This document shows positions 21,985-30,996 of a DNA stretch of 39,178 nt, piece by piece (position 1 is the first letter of the stretch; each line of letters starts with the position of its first letter). The stretch spans positions 1-39,178 of the forward strand of contig JBOHDX010000096.1 of assembly GCA_050700835.1 (NCBI GenBank), written 5' to 3'. The position numbers and the translations under genes were made by a program. The DNA comes from JBOHDX01 sp050700835 (GTDB taxonomy: Bacteria; Actinomycetota; Actinomycetes; Propionibacteriales; Nocardioidaceae). Under the pieces are notes generated by a model. The model had not been told where the DNA came from. It was given only the letters and a program-made list of their open reading frames with translations, and searched no databases.

Positions 21985-23676
21985 TCAGCCCAGCGACATG
22001 TTCTCGTACGACAGATACGTGCGGGCCACGCGGGAGACACGGTCGGCCGCGAAGTGCCTCTGCAATGCCCGGTCGCGCAGCGCGTTGTCGAGCGACGCCA
22101 TGATCATCGACTGGTCGAGCACCAGGATGCGGTGACCCACCGCACCCGTTGACGGGTTGACCGCGTCGAAGAAGCCTCGCGACCCGTACACGCCCGGATA
22201 CAGAGTTCGCAGCCGTTGGATGTTGGCGTACGCCCGCTGAGGCACTACGTCCAGCGCGATGAAGGACGCGTGCGGCGTCACGACGTCCTCGGTGGCACAC
22301 CCGTGGCACTGGGACAGTCCCTGGTTCGGGTCGCTCGCGGTGGCGCCGACACCGTGGTACGGGAACCTCAGCCCCTCGACACCGAAGCCACCGTAGCCAC
22401 CGGAGTCGTCGGCCGTGCTGGACGGCGACATGCCCCAGACAGGAAGGTGCAGCTGCTCCTTGGCGTACTTGATCTGCACCTCGGCGAGGCGTCGGTCCGC
22501 CAACCCGAAGCTGTGCGTGCCCCACGACGTCTCCGGCACCACGTCGTTGACCATGAGTCCCTCGAACATGCCGCCGCTGTACGTCGGGATGAATGTCAGG
22601 TGCGACCCCGGATAGGTGTAGTGCCCCTCCCAGACCGGGAACCTCTGGTGCGACTGCGGGTCTGTGACCGTCGTCCAGGAGCCGCCCATCGGCCACTGGC
22701 CCTGCCAGGAGAAGTCGGGATCGGTCTGCTGACAGTCGGCGAACGGCGCGGGAGGAGGCAGCTCACGCCAGCTGCGCCACCACACGTTGCCCGGCATCTG
22801 GTGCCGGCCCATCCCGATGTACGCGGAGATCCGCGGATCGCTGTAGAGCGCGCCGTTGTGGTAGTAGTGCGTGTAGTTGTTGCCCTGGTCCGGCGGCGAG
22901 CCGACGTAGTAGCCGCCGTACATCTGACCGGTCGGCTGGTTTCCGGTGACGGCAGGGTTCGTGTTGCAGTGCGTCTCCGCTCGCCCGTCGTAGAAGATGC
23001 TGAAGTCCATCGGCTTGAGCAGGGAGTCCGCGAGGTGTCGCGCCTGGGGGATCGCCTGGCGCACCTCGATCAAACCGGAGGCGTACCAGCCGTTGTCGAC
23101 GTTCGACACGAACGAGCAGTTGTCGAACGTCCCCGTGGTGGTGGAGCACGCGGCCCCTCCGGGGTTTGTGAGCACAGCACCCGTCGATGTGTCGTACCAC
23201 TGGTAGAGGAAACCCTTGTAGCGCGCGAGGTTGCGCACCGAGCGGAGCGTGGCGTTGACGTCGTCAGCCGCCTGTTGTCGCGTGATGAGTCCAAGGTCCT
23301 GGGCGGAGACGACGGCCCAGAGGTACACGCCGATGTTGGCCGAGGAGGTGTAGCGACCGTAGCTCGTGGGGGTGCTGGAGCCGCCTGCGTACGTCACGTT
23401 GTCCAACGGCAGGTGGGTGACGGGGTCGACGTCGTCACCGTAGAACGCCCAGGTCCGCCGCGCGATTGCCATCAGGTTCGATCGCTGCGTGCGATCCAGT
23501 CCGGTGAAGCGCGCGACGGAGCCCCCGTGCGGAGCGGGAGCGGCGTGTCCGGCGCGACCGTGGACGGCGGGTTGGGCTTGCGCCGACTGCAGGGTCAGCA
23601 CTCCCAGGCCGAGCACGGCCGCGGCGGCAGTCGCGCGGACGACGGCCGATCGATGCACGTTCATGCGCTTTCTCAT
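21985..23676 (-). CDS. Exported glycoside hydrolase, DUF3131/GH144-like (glycoamylase-like fold)
   Basis: A 563-residue secreted enzyme. The N-terminus MRKRMNVHRSAVVRATAAAA, hydrophobic core and AQA cleavage near residue 36 form a signal peptide. The mature part has the (alpha/alpha)6-barrel signatures of the DUF3131/glycoamylase-like group: SANIGVYLWAVVSAQDLGLI, FLYQWYDTSTG, VSNVDNGWYASGLIEVRQAI, MDFSIFYD, GGMFEGLMVNDVVPETSWG and LPVWGMSPSS. The GH144 members of this group cut beta-1,2-glucans; the substrate here is not proven. It is the last gene of the LacI-controlled operon, so it most likely generates the oligosaccharides the importer takes up. Cys residues in the mature part may form disulfides. 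Confidence 0.8.
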   Translation of the reverse strand: MRKRMNVHRSAVVRATAAAAVLGLGVLTLQSAQAQPAVHGRAGHAAPAPHGGSVARFTGLDRTQRSNLMAIARRTWAFYGDDVDPVTHLPLDNVTYAGGSSTPTSYGRYTSSANIGVYLWAVVSAQDLGLITRQQAADDVNATLRSVRNLARYKGFLYQWYDTSTGAVLTNPGGAACSTTTGTFDNCSFVSNVDNGWYASGLIEVRQAIPQARHLADSLLKPMDFSIFYDGRAETHCNTNPAVTGNQPTGQMYGGYYVGSPPDQGNNYTHYYHNGALYSDPRISAYIGMGRHQMPGNVWWRSWRELPPPAPFADCQQTDPDFSWQGQWPMGGSWTTVTDPQSHQRFPVWEGHYTYPGSHLTFIPTYSGGMFEGLMVNDVVPETSWGTHSFGLADRRLAEVQIKYAKEQLHLPVWGMSPSSTADDSGGYGGFGVEGLRFPYHGVGATASDPNQGLSQCHGCATEDVVTPHASFIALDVVPQRAYANIQRLRTLYPGVYGSRGFFDAVNPSTGAVGHRILVLDQSMIMASLDNALRDRALQRHFAADRVSRVARTYLSYENMSLG

Positions 23677-23698
23677 GCAGGACACTTCCTTCTCTTCG

Positions 23699-24511
23699 CT
23701 AACTGGCGACGGGCGATGCCACGGCATCGAGCAACATGACCGTGTAGTCGTCCGTCGGATGCTGGAGGACATGCTTCGTTTCGCCGCGTTCGACGACTTT
23801 TCCCTTGTTCAGCACGAGAATCTCGTCTGTCACGACGCGGGCGCTCAACAGGTCGTGCGTGATGTAGAGAAGGCTGAGCCCCCGTTGCTCACGCAGTCCG
23901 GCGAGGAGCTTGAGCACCCCCGCCCGCAGCGACACGTCGAGCATCGAGACGGGTTCGTCAGCGACGATCAGCTCCGGGTCACACGCGAGGGCGCGAGCGA
24001 TCACGACCCGCTGGCGCTGTCCACCGGACAGCTGGTGCGGCAGCTTCGCGGCGTACTGCGTCGTCGGTGTGAGCCCGACCGTCTCGAACAGCTCGTGCGC
24101 CCGGTCGCGGGCGTCACCGGCCGCCAGCCGGCGGAAGTTCTGCAGGGGACGCATCACGGTGTACTCGGCGGTGTGCAACGGGTTCAACGCGCCATAAGGG
24201 TCCTGGAACACCATCTGCACCCGCGCGTGGTAGTCCCGCAGCCGCCGGCCACGAAGACGCTCGACCGCGCTGTCGCCGAACCGTACCGAACCGGACGTCG
24301 GTCGCTCCGAGCCGGTGATCAGCTTGGCCAGCGTGCTCTTGCCGCTGCCGCTGGCTCCGACCAGACCGACTGCAGCGCCCGGTGCGATCGTGAACGAAAC
24401 ATCGTCGACAGCCGTCGTCGTCGTGCGGCCACGGCCGCGCCGGGTGTACGCCTTGGAGACGCCGCGAACCTCCAGGGGCGGAACCGTACTGGCGGAGCGG
24501 TCAATGGACAC
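23699..24511 (-). CDS. Opp/Dpp-type ABC transporter ATPase (OppF-like)
   Basis: A 270-residue ATPase that would power import with its OppD-like partner. It has Walker A GLVGASGSGKST near residue 50, Q-loop MVFQDPYGALNP, signature LSGGQRQRVVIARAL, Walker B LIVADEPVSMLD and switch His in YITHDLL. It lacks the long C-terminal Cys-containing extension of OppF/OppD proteins and is short for the group. The GTG at 24511 overlaps the upstream gene by 11 bp. The frame is open further upstream, but that part is antisense-quality sequence. Position five to six in the sugar operon. Confidence 0.9.
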   Translation of the reverse strand: MSIDRSASTVPPLEVRGVSKAYTRRGRGRTTTTAVDDVSFTIAPGAAVGLVGASGSGKSTLAKLITGSERPTSGSVRFGDSAVERLRGRRLRDYHARVQMVFQDPYGALNPLHTAEYTVMRPLQNFRRLAAGDARDRAHELFETVGLTPTTQYAAKLPHQLSGGQRQRVVIARALACDPELIVADEPVSMLDVSLRAGVLKLLAGLREQRGLSLLYITHDLLSARVVTDEILVLNKGKVVERGETKHVLQHPTDDYTVMLLDAVASPVAS

Positions 24512-25508
24512 GGCGGCCCTCCTCGAGCCCATCCGCCACCGAAGCGACGCGAACATGGCACGCGGCACGCCCGGATTCGAGCGGGGCCAGCGGTGGGTCA
24601 TGGGCAAGGCAGACCTCGACGGCCAGAGCGCACCGGGGGCTGAAGGAACATCCGCTCTGCGGCAGGGACAGGTCGGGCGGCGACCCGGGAATGCCGCCGA
24701 GCTCGATCTCCTCGGCGCGCGGGTCTGCGTAGCACCCGAGCAGTGCTTCGGTGTAGGGGTGGTGCGGTCCCCGCAGCAAGTCGGTCGAGGGCTGGTCCTC
24801 GACGATGCGGCCCGCATACATGACCATCACCCGGTCGGTGGCCTCGAGCACGACCCCGAGGTCGTGGCTGATCAGCACGGCGGTGAACCCGTTGTCGCGC
24901 TGCAGCTCCTGGATGGTCTTCATCACCGCGCTCTGCACGACCACGTCGAGGGCCGTCGTCGGCTCGTCGAAGACGATCAGCCTCGGCTCCAATGCCAGCG
25001 CGAGAGCGATCGACACGCGTTGGCGCATCCCTCCGGACAGCTCGTGCGGGAAGTGGCCGAGCAGCGAGCGATCCAGGCGCACCTTCTCCAGCAGGTCCGC
25101 GCCGCGCGTCCGGACGTCGGCCGACGACGGCTTGTCGCCTGGCTCGGCGTGCGCCCGCAGGATGTCCCGGAAGTGACGCTCGACGGTACGTACCGGGTTC
25201 AGCGCGTTCATGCCGCTCTGCAGCACCAGCGCGATCCCGTGCCGGCGTTGGCGCCGGAGCTCCTCACCATCCAGGCTGCTGAGGTCGACCCCGTCGAAGT
25301 CGATGTCGCCGCTTTCCAGACGTGCCGGCGGTTGCAGCATGCGGGTCAGCGCGTAGCCCAGCGTCGACTTGCCGCAGCCTGACTCGCCGACCAGGCCCAC
25401 GAACTCGCCCTGCTCGAGAGTGAGGCTGACGTCCCGAACGGCCCACACGCCCACGCCGCGGGCCGGTTCGTAGACGACGTTGAGGTCCTTCGCCCGGAGT
25501 ATCGGCAT
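24501..25508 (-). CDS. Opp/Dpp-type ABC transporter ATPase (OppD-like)
   Basis: A 335-residue ATPase with Walker A GLVGESGCGKSTLGYA, Q-loop VLQSGMNALNPV, signature LSGGMRQRVSIALAL, Walker B LIVFDEPTTALD and switch His in LISHDLG. The C-terminal oligopeptide-type extension is present, with the CSFSPRCALAVEVC cysteine pattern seen in OppD/DppD proteins. Its ATG shares a base with the permease stop (TGATG). In actinobacteria and thermophiles this transporter class often carries oligosaccharides as well as peptides; the flanking glycosidases argue for sugars here. Confidence 0.92.
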   Translation of the reverse strand: MPILRAKDLNVVYEPARGVGVWAVRDVSLTLEQGEFVGLVGESGCGKSTLGYALTRMLQPPARLESGDIDFDGVDLSSLDGEELRRQRRHGIALVLQSGMNALNPVRTVERHFRDILRAHAEPGDKPSSADVRTRGADLLEKVRLDRSLLGHFPHELSGGMRQRVSIALALALEPRLIVFDEPTTALDVVVQSAVMKTIQELQRDNGFTAVLISHDLGVVLEATDRVMVMYAGRIVEDQPSTDLLRGPHHPYTEALLGCYADPRAEEIELGGIPGSPPDLSLPQSGCSFSPRCALAVEVCLAHDPPLAPLESGRAACHVRVASVADGLEEGRRVH

Positions 25509-26446
25509 CACTTCTCCCGCAGGCGCGGGTTGGACAGTGCGTCGACACCGAAGTTGATCAGCGTGAAGGACACCGCGAGCAGGGCGATGGCCAGACCTGG
25601 GGCAAACACGAGGACCCACTGGCCGGTCAGCAACGCGTTCTGCTGCTCGGCGTAGTAGAGGATCGTGCCCCAGCTGACGGTGTTCGGGTCGCCGAGCCCG
25701 AGGAACTCCAGGCTCGCCTCGGCCATCACGGCAGCCGTCGCCGCGGCGAAGAAGCTGGCGGCGACCAGCGACGTCATGTTGGGCAAGATCTCCCGGAACA
25801 CCACCCTGGGCAGCCGCTCGCCGGAGAAGATCGCCGAGGTGATGAACTCCCGGGTGCGCAACGTCGCAGCCTGGCTGCGGATCACCCGGGCCCCCGTCGC
25901 CCAGCTGGTCAGCGCGACGACGATGACGATGGTCCACACCGAACGGCTGGGTACGTACGCTGCCAGGATGATCATCAGCGGGATGCCCGGTATCACCAGC
26001 GCGAGGTTGGTGAGGAAGCTCAGAACCTCATCGACGATCCCCGGCCGGTAGCCGGCGATCAGTCCCAGGGTGACCGCGACGAGGGTGGCCGCGAACCCGG
26101 ACGCGAGGCCGACGAGCAGCGAGACGCGGCCGCCGTACACCATCTGGGAGAACACGTCCTGACCGTTGCCGGTCGTCCCGAACCAGTTGTCCGAGCTCGG
26201 CCCCTGATAAGGGGTGAAGGTGGTGGCGTCGGGCGAGTGCGGCGCGATCACGGGAGCGAAGATCGCGACGACCACGATCAGCCCGAGGACCACCAGCCCG
26301 ATCCGCGCCTTGCCGTTGCTCCACAGCGTGCGCAGTGCCCGCCCCAGGAACAGGACCGGCACGGGCAGGCGGCTACCGGAGGAGACCGGTATTGCGCCGC
26401 GCGTCCCGGGCTCCACCGGCGGCGGGGTCGCACTCGTGATCGTCAT
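25508..26446 (-). CDS. Opp/Dpp-type ABC transporter permease (DppC-like)
   Basis: A 312-residue inner-membrane subunit. It starts with a cytoplasmic tail and a first helix (ARIGLVVLGLIVVVAIFAPV), followed by the periplasmic-type DNWFGTTGNGQDVFSQMVYGGR segment typical of DppC. Further helices follow, with the EAA-loop region REILPNMTSLVAASFF that contacts the ATPases. ATGA overlap with the upstream permease gene. It pairs with the DppB-like subunit to form the pore. Confidence 0.93.
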   Translation of the reverse strand: MTITSATPPPVEPGTRGAIPVSSGSRLPVPVLFLGRALRTLWSNGKARIGLVVLGLIVVVAIFAPVIAPHSPDATTFTPYQGPSSDNWFGTTGNGQDVFSQMVYGGRVSLLVGLASGFAATLVAVTLGLIAGYRPGIVDEVLSFLTNLALVIPGIPLMIILAAYVPSRSVWTIVIVVALTSWATGARVIRSQAATLRTREFITSAIFSGERLPRVVFREILPNMTSLVAASFFAAATAAVMAEASLEFLGLGDPNTVSWGTILYYAEQQNALLTGQWVLVFAPGLAIALLAVSFTLINFGVDALSNPRLREK

Positions 26447-27426
26447 CGCCGCACCCTCGGGTCGAGCCGGACGTACAACAGGTCGACGATGAAGATCGCG
26501 ACCAGCATGCTCACGCTGATCACAAGGAACAGCGCCTGCATCAGGGGGAAGTCGTGGTTGGACACCGCGACGTAGAGCAGGTTGCCCAGGCCCGGGTAGC
26601 CGAACACGCCCTCGACGAGCACTGAGCCGCCGACGACAGCGCCCAGCGACAGCCCGAACGCGGTGACATTGGGGAGCAGCGCGTTGCGGGCGGCGTACAG
26701 CAAGGCGATGGTCCGCCGCCGCAGACCGTTCGCCTGGGCGAAGGTCACGTAGTCCTCGCCGAGGACGTTGATCATGTTGTTGCGCATCCCGAACACCCAC
26801 CCGGACAGGGAGGTGATCGCCAATGTCACCGCCGGCACGATGCTGTGTGCGATCGCGTTGGCGATGAAGCTGAGGCTGAGATTCGGCGTCAGTCCGGGGC
26901 TGTAGCCGCCCTTGATCGGGAACCAGTTGAGCCGGAACGCGAGCACGTACAGCAGCAGCAGTCCCAGCCAGAACGGTGGGAACGCGGCGAAGAACGTCGC
27001 GCCCACCGTCACTGACGTGTCCACCGCGGTGCCGCGTCGCCACCCGGCATAGACGCCGAGCAGGGTGCCGACGACGAACGCGACGATGGTGGTGATGCCG
27101 ACCAGCAGCAAGGTCCACGGCAGCGCGCTTTCGATGGTCCGGGCAACCGACTGGGTCGGATACGTGTACGAGCTGCCGAACCGCAGGTGGACGGTGTTGA
27201 CCAGGTAGTCGCCGTACTGGCTGAGCAGGCTCGTGTGCGGGACCCCCAGCTGGATCTCCACGGCCCGGCGCTCGGCGTTCGTGATCGGCTGACCACCTTG
27301 GGCCAGCTTGGCCAGCGCCGCATCCACCGGCGAGCCCGGCATCAGCCTCGGCAGCAGGAAGTTGAGCGTGATCGCGGCCCACAGGGTGACCACGAACAGC
27401 CCGGTCTTCCGGAGCACGTACCGCAT
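26443..27426 (-). CDS. Opp/Dpp-type ABC transporter permease (DppB-like)
   Basis: A 327-residue permease with the N-terminal helix RKTGLFVVTLWAAITLNFLL and PGSPVDA, then LGVPHTSLLSQYGDYLVNTVH, about six transmembrane helices and the EAA region LYAARNALLPNVTAFGLSLG before GGSVLVEGVFGYPGLGNLL, which is characteristic of DppB. It lies four bases after the binding-protein gene and overlaps the next permease by four bases. Confidence 0.93.
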   Translation of the reverse strand: MRYVLRKTGLFVVTLWAAITLNFLLPRLMPGSPVDAALAKLAQGGQPITNAERRAVEIQLGVPHTSLLSQYGDYLVNTVHLRFGSSYTYPTQSVARTIESALPWTLLLVGITTIVAFVVGTLLGVYAGWRRGTAVDTSVTVGATFFAAFPPFWLGLLLLYVLAFRLNWFPIKGGYSPGLTPNLSLSFIANAIAHSIVPAVTLAITSLSGWVFGMRNNMINVLGEDYVTFAQANGLRRRTIALLYAARNALLPNVTAFGLSLGAVVGGSVLVEGVFGYPGLGNLLYVAVSNHDFPLMQALFLVISVSMLVAIFIVDLLYVRLDPRVRR

Positions 27427-27430
27427 CGGT

Positions 27431-29098
27431 TCAGGACTTGGTCAGGTGCGTGAGCACGGTCAACAGCGAGTTGTTGTAGTTGGTCGGCAGCGTGTACGGA
27501 TTGCTTGCGGACGGCCACCCGGTGAAGTTCTTGGTGGAGAACAGCCCCCAGCTGCCGCCGTAGTACATGAGGACGACCGGCACCTGGGAGAACATCTGCT
27601 GCTCGAGGGCGTGGGTCGCGCTCTGCTCCGTGGACGTGTCGGTCGCGGCGGCCAGCGTCCCAAGCGCATGGTCGACGGCCGCGCTCTTGAACCGCTCGAA
27701 GTTGTTGGCCGTCGGTGTGTTGACGGCCGCCGCGAACGAGCTGTTCAGGGCGTTGTTGAAGTCGGTGTAGGGGTCGCCGGTCCCGCCGAACCCACCGAGC
27801 GCCGCGTCGAAGGTGCCTGCCTGGGTCGTTGCGGTGTACTGCGCGAACTGCGGCAGGTCGACCTTGACGCTGACGCCGACCGCACCCAGCTCGGTGGCCA
27901 CCTCCTTGGAGGCGGCGACCCAGTCGCTGAAGTTGGACGGGACCGTGATCGTCATCGTCGCCTGGTGCCCTGCGGAGTCGACCAGCTTGCCGCTCTTGTC
28001 GGTGTAGCCGGCCTGGGCGAAGGCGGCCAGCGCCGCCGACTTGCTCTGTGTGACGTTCCCTTGGTTGGGCAGGCTGGGGTCGAGCCACTTGCTGAGGTTC
28101 GGCAGGATCAGGCCGGACTGGCTGGCCTGGCCGAGGTAGCCGTTGATCGCCTTGCTGGCGATCGTGTTGCGGTCAAGGGACAGCGAGACGCCGCGGCGGA
28201 AGTTCACGTCGTTGTAGGGCGCCTTCGTCAGGTTCAGGAAGAGCCCGATCGCGCCACCCGGGGGGAACCAGTACGTGTTGTGGGAAGGGTCGCGGGACAC
28301 GTAGGTCTGCTTGACGTCGGGCAGGAAGTTGTACGACCAGTCGAACTTGCCACTGGTGACATCGAGCTGGTTCGTGCTTTGGCTGCTGGACTGCGCCGGG
28401 AAGACCACTTCGCTGGGGGCGATCTTGGATGCCTGCCAGTAGCTTGCGTTCTTCTTCAGGGAGTACTGCGTCGGCGCGAACGTGGCGAGGGTGAACGGGC
28501 CGGTGCCGACCGGTTTGGTGTCGGCGTACTTCGTGGGGTCGGAGATCGTCGACCAGATGTGCTCCGGCACGATCGGCGTCCCCGCGATGACGCCGGCGAA
28601 CGGAACATTCGGCTGCTTGAACGTGAACGTCACGTTGTTGCCGGAGGAGGAGACGCCCGAGATCTGGCTCCAGACGCCGCTCCCATCCAACGCCGGGTTC
28701 TTCTTCAGGAGGTTGAAGGTGAACACGACGTCGGCGGCCGTGAACGGCTTCCCGTCACTCCACTTCACGCCTTGGCGGATCGTGTAGACGAGCGTCTTCG
28801 GGTTGGTGAACTTGTAGCCCGTGGCCAGGAACGGCGTGTAGCTCCCGTCGATCGGGCTGCGGATCTCCAGCGGCTCGTAGATGAGATAGCCGCCATGCAG
28901 CTCGGTGGCCGGCTGGAACGGGTTGAAGTTCTCCACCAGCGTGGGGTTGCCGGCGTCGCCTTGGATCGTCAGCGTGCTGCCGCCCCCTCCGGCGGTGCCG
29001 TTGTCGTTGCCGGCGCACGACGTCAGGCCTGTCGCGGTCAGGGCCAGCAGGGCAACTCCTGCCAGCATCGTCGCTCTGGTACGCGGTCGGTCGGTCAT
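27431..29098 (-). CDS. Family 5 extracellular solute-binding lipoprotein
   Basis: A 555-residue binding protein of the Opp/Dpp class. The signal is of lipoprotein type: TMLAGVALLALTATGLTSC with Cys28 as the lipidated residue, then a Gly-rich flexible linker. Family 5 features include GVKWSDGKPFTAADVVFTFN, GTGPFTLATFAPTQYSLKKN and DVNFRRGVSLSLDRNTIA. It captures the substrate for the two permeases encoded downstream. ATGA overlap with the GH39-like gene upstream. Family 5 proteins bind peptides, nickel or oligosaccharides; sequence alone does not tell which. Confidence 0.93.
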   Translation of the reverse strand: MTDRPRTRATMLAGVALLALTATGLTSCAGNDNGTAGGGGSTLTIQGDAGNPTLVENFNPFQPATELHGGYLIYEPLEIRSPIDGSYTPFLATGYKFTNPKTLVYTIRQGVKWSDGKPFTAADVVFTFNLLKKNPALDGSGVWSQISGVSSSGNNVTFTFKQPNVPFAGVIAGTPIVPEHIWSTISDPTKYADTKPVGTGPFTLATFAPTQYSLKKNASYWQASKIAPSEVVFPAQSSSQSTNQLDVTSGKFDWSYNFLPDVKQTYVSRDPSHNTYWFPPGGAIGLFLNLTKAPYNDVNFRRGVSLSLDRNTIASKAINGYLGQASQSGLILPNLSKWLDPSLPNQGNVTQSKSAALAAFAQAGYTDKSGKLVDSAGHQATMTITVPSNFSDWVAASKEVATELGAVGVSVKVDLPQFAQYTATTQAGTFDAALGGFGGTGDPYTDFNNALNSSFAAAVNTPTANNFERFKSAAVDHALGTLAAATDTSTEQSATHALEQQMFSQVPVVLMYYGGSWGLFSTKNFTGWPSASNPYTLPTNYNNSLLTVLTHLTKS

Positions 29099-30996
29099 CG
29101 TGCACTCTCCTCGTGCTGGGTGGACGGTTCGTGGCCGTCGCGTAGGCGGATCCGGGCGACACCCGGAAGCGGTAGGTCGAAGTCGAGACGGCCCAGTCCG
29201 TCCGACGGGATGAGGTCGGGGATCGTCTCCGTGTGCAGGGCATCCGCCTCGCGCAGCTCTGTCATCTGCTGCTCGTCTGGCCAGTCCACGCCGTCGGGCG
29301 CGGCCGCGAGAATGTTCGAGTGCTGCGCGTCGACCCGCGCGAGCTCCACCTGATAGGCGTCCGCGGTCAAGCCGCTCAGGGTGACGACGACGCGCCGGTC
29401 GAGGCGGGCGTCGCCGTTCAACAGCTCAGCGTTGATGGTGCCGTTCCAGACCAGGACGTCAATGGTGCCGTCGTCGTGCGCGGTTGCCCAGGCATGCACG
29501 AGCACGCCCGCTCCGTCGCCGGCGACGGTGCTGGCGAGCACGGTGTCGCCCATGTGTGCGGCGAGGTGGGCGGCCCAGTAGCGGGGTTTGCGGAGGTTGC
29601 CCACGGTCAGCAGGCCGAACCCGTCGTGGAACAGCCGGGGAGGACGGCCGAGCTCCTCGAAGTGGTCGCTGACCACCCAGTACGCCAGTGCCTCCATCCG
29701 GTCCTGCACACCGGCGTAGCCGCTCAGGATGAACGGCGCGCCGGCGACGCCGTCGTGGATGGGGCCGAAGTGCGTGGAGCCCACGCCCCACTCGGTCCAC
29801 CAGATCGGTGTCTGTGCGAACCCGCGCCGGGCCAGGGCAGGGGTGAAGTCCAGCGGCACGTTGCCGTAGGTGTGCGTGGTCACGAAGTCCAGCGGCAGGC
29901 CCTCCGCCTCGGCGAACGCGGCCAGCGCCTCGACCCATTCCGACGCGGCGGTCGACGGTCCACCGACCCGCAGCCGGCGGTCGACGCTCTTGACGGCGCG
30001 TGCGGCCTCGGCGTACAGGCGCAGGTAGTCGTCCTGGGTGCCGGTCCAGAAGACCTCGAGATTCGGCTCGTTCCAGACCTCGAAGCCCCAGGCGGCGACC
30101 TCGTCGACGCCGTAGCGCTCCACCAGGTGCGCCGCCAGCGCGGCGACGACCTCGCGCCACTCCCCCCAGTCCTTCGGCGGCGAGATGATGCCCCGGTAGA
30201 AGAACACCGTCTGGTCGGGGTCGACCGCGAGCACGGCCGGCATGAACGACAGCTCGACGATCGGTCGGAATCCGATCTGCAGAAGCTGGTCGTACAACGC
30301 GTCGACCACGCTGAAGTCGTAGCGCAGGCTGCCGTCGTCGCCACGGCTCACCAGCGCGTTGTCGTCGTGCAACACGGCATGGGCGCGTACGTGCGTCACG
30401 CCGAGGTCGTCGCGGGCCTGTGCCAGCGCCGCGGCGAACTCCACCCCGATGTCGTGACCGTGGCCGTCGTCGCCGAACCGCAGCTGGGTCAGGCGCTCTG
30501 AACCGACCATCGACCAGACGCGATCGAGGGTCCCGGTGCTCTGTGTGGCGTCCACGTGCACATCGACCACTCCCGGGTCGCCGGTACGCGTGCGGCCCTC
30601 GACCGCAGTGGACCAGTGCCAGGCAGGGTGCTCGGCCCCGATGACAGCGCCGACGCGATAGCGGTAGGTGACGCCGTCGGCCAGCCCCGTGTCTGCGAAG
30701 GCGGTGCCGGCAACCGCCGGAACGTCGCTTCCACCGTGGGTCACGATCTGCGGCTCGGCGCCCGGGGCGGCGCGTTCGATCAGATAGCCGGCGGCGCCGT
30801 CGACCGCCTCCCAGGTCAGCCGGACGTGACCGACGCCTGCCTCGGCGTCCACCGGGCTGGGCGCCGGCAGTGCGCTCGACGGGTCGGCCTGCGCGGTGTC
30901 GGTGAGTCGCCGGTAGATCCGGTTCTCCCAGTCGGCCCGGGCGTCGACCGTGTCAACGCTGTTGGTGGCGCGCGCCGGCTCTGTCCGGTCGGTCAT
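29095..30996 (-). CDS. GH39-like glycosidase with N-terminal FN3 module
   Basis: A 633-residue retaining glycosidase of the GH39/clan GH-A type. Residues 45-138 read as an FN3-like module (VRLTWEAVDGAAGYLIERA, YRYRVGAV). The barrel runs from about 145, with the acid/base Glu310 in FEVWNEPNLEVFW and the nucleophile Glu402 in PIWWTEWGVGS. The C-terminal part is a beta-sandwich. There is no signal peptide, so it should act in the cytoplasm on imported oligosaccharides. GH39 includes beta-xylosidases and related enzymes; the FN3 before the barrel is unusual. It overlaps the LacI stop (ATGA) and the binding-protein start. Confidence 0.82.
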   Translation of the reverse strand: MTDRTEPARATNSVDTVDARADWENRIYRRLTDTAQADPSSALPAPSPVDAEAGVGHVRLTWEAVDGAAGYLIERAAPGAEPQIVTHGGSDVPAVAGTAFADTGLADGVTYRYRVGAVIGAEHPAWHWSTAVEGRTRTGDPGVVDVHVDATQSTGTLDRVWSMVGSERLTQLRFGDDGHGHDIGVEFAAALAQARDDLGVTHVRAHAVLHDDNALVSRGDDGSLRYDFSVVDALYDQLLQIGFRPIVELSFMPAVLAVDPDQTVFFYRGIISPPKDWGEWREVVAALAAHLVERYGVDEVAAWGFEVWNEPNLEVFWTGTQDDYLRLYAEAARAVKSVDRRLRVGGPSTAASEWVEALAAFAEAEGLPLDFVTTHTYGNVPLDFTPALARRGFAQTPIWWTEWGVGSTHFGPIHDGVAGAPFILSGYAGVQDRMEALAYWVVSDHFEELGRPPRLFHDGFGLLTVGNLRKPRYWAAHLAAHMGDTVLASTVAGDGAGVLVHAWATAHDDGTIDVLVWNGTINAELLNGDARLDRRVVVTLSGLTADAYQVELARVDAQHSNILAAAPDGVDWPDEQQMTELREADALHTETIPDLIPSDGLGRLDFDLPLPGVARIRLRDGHEPSTQHEESAR

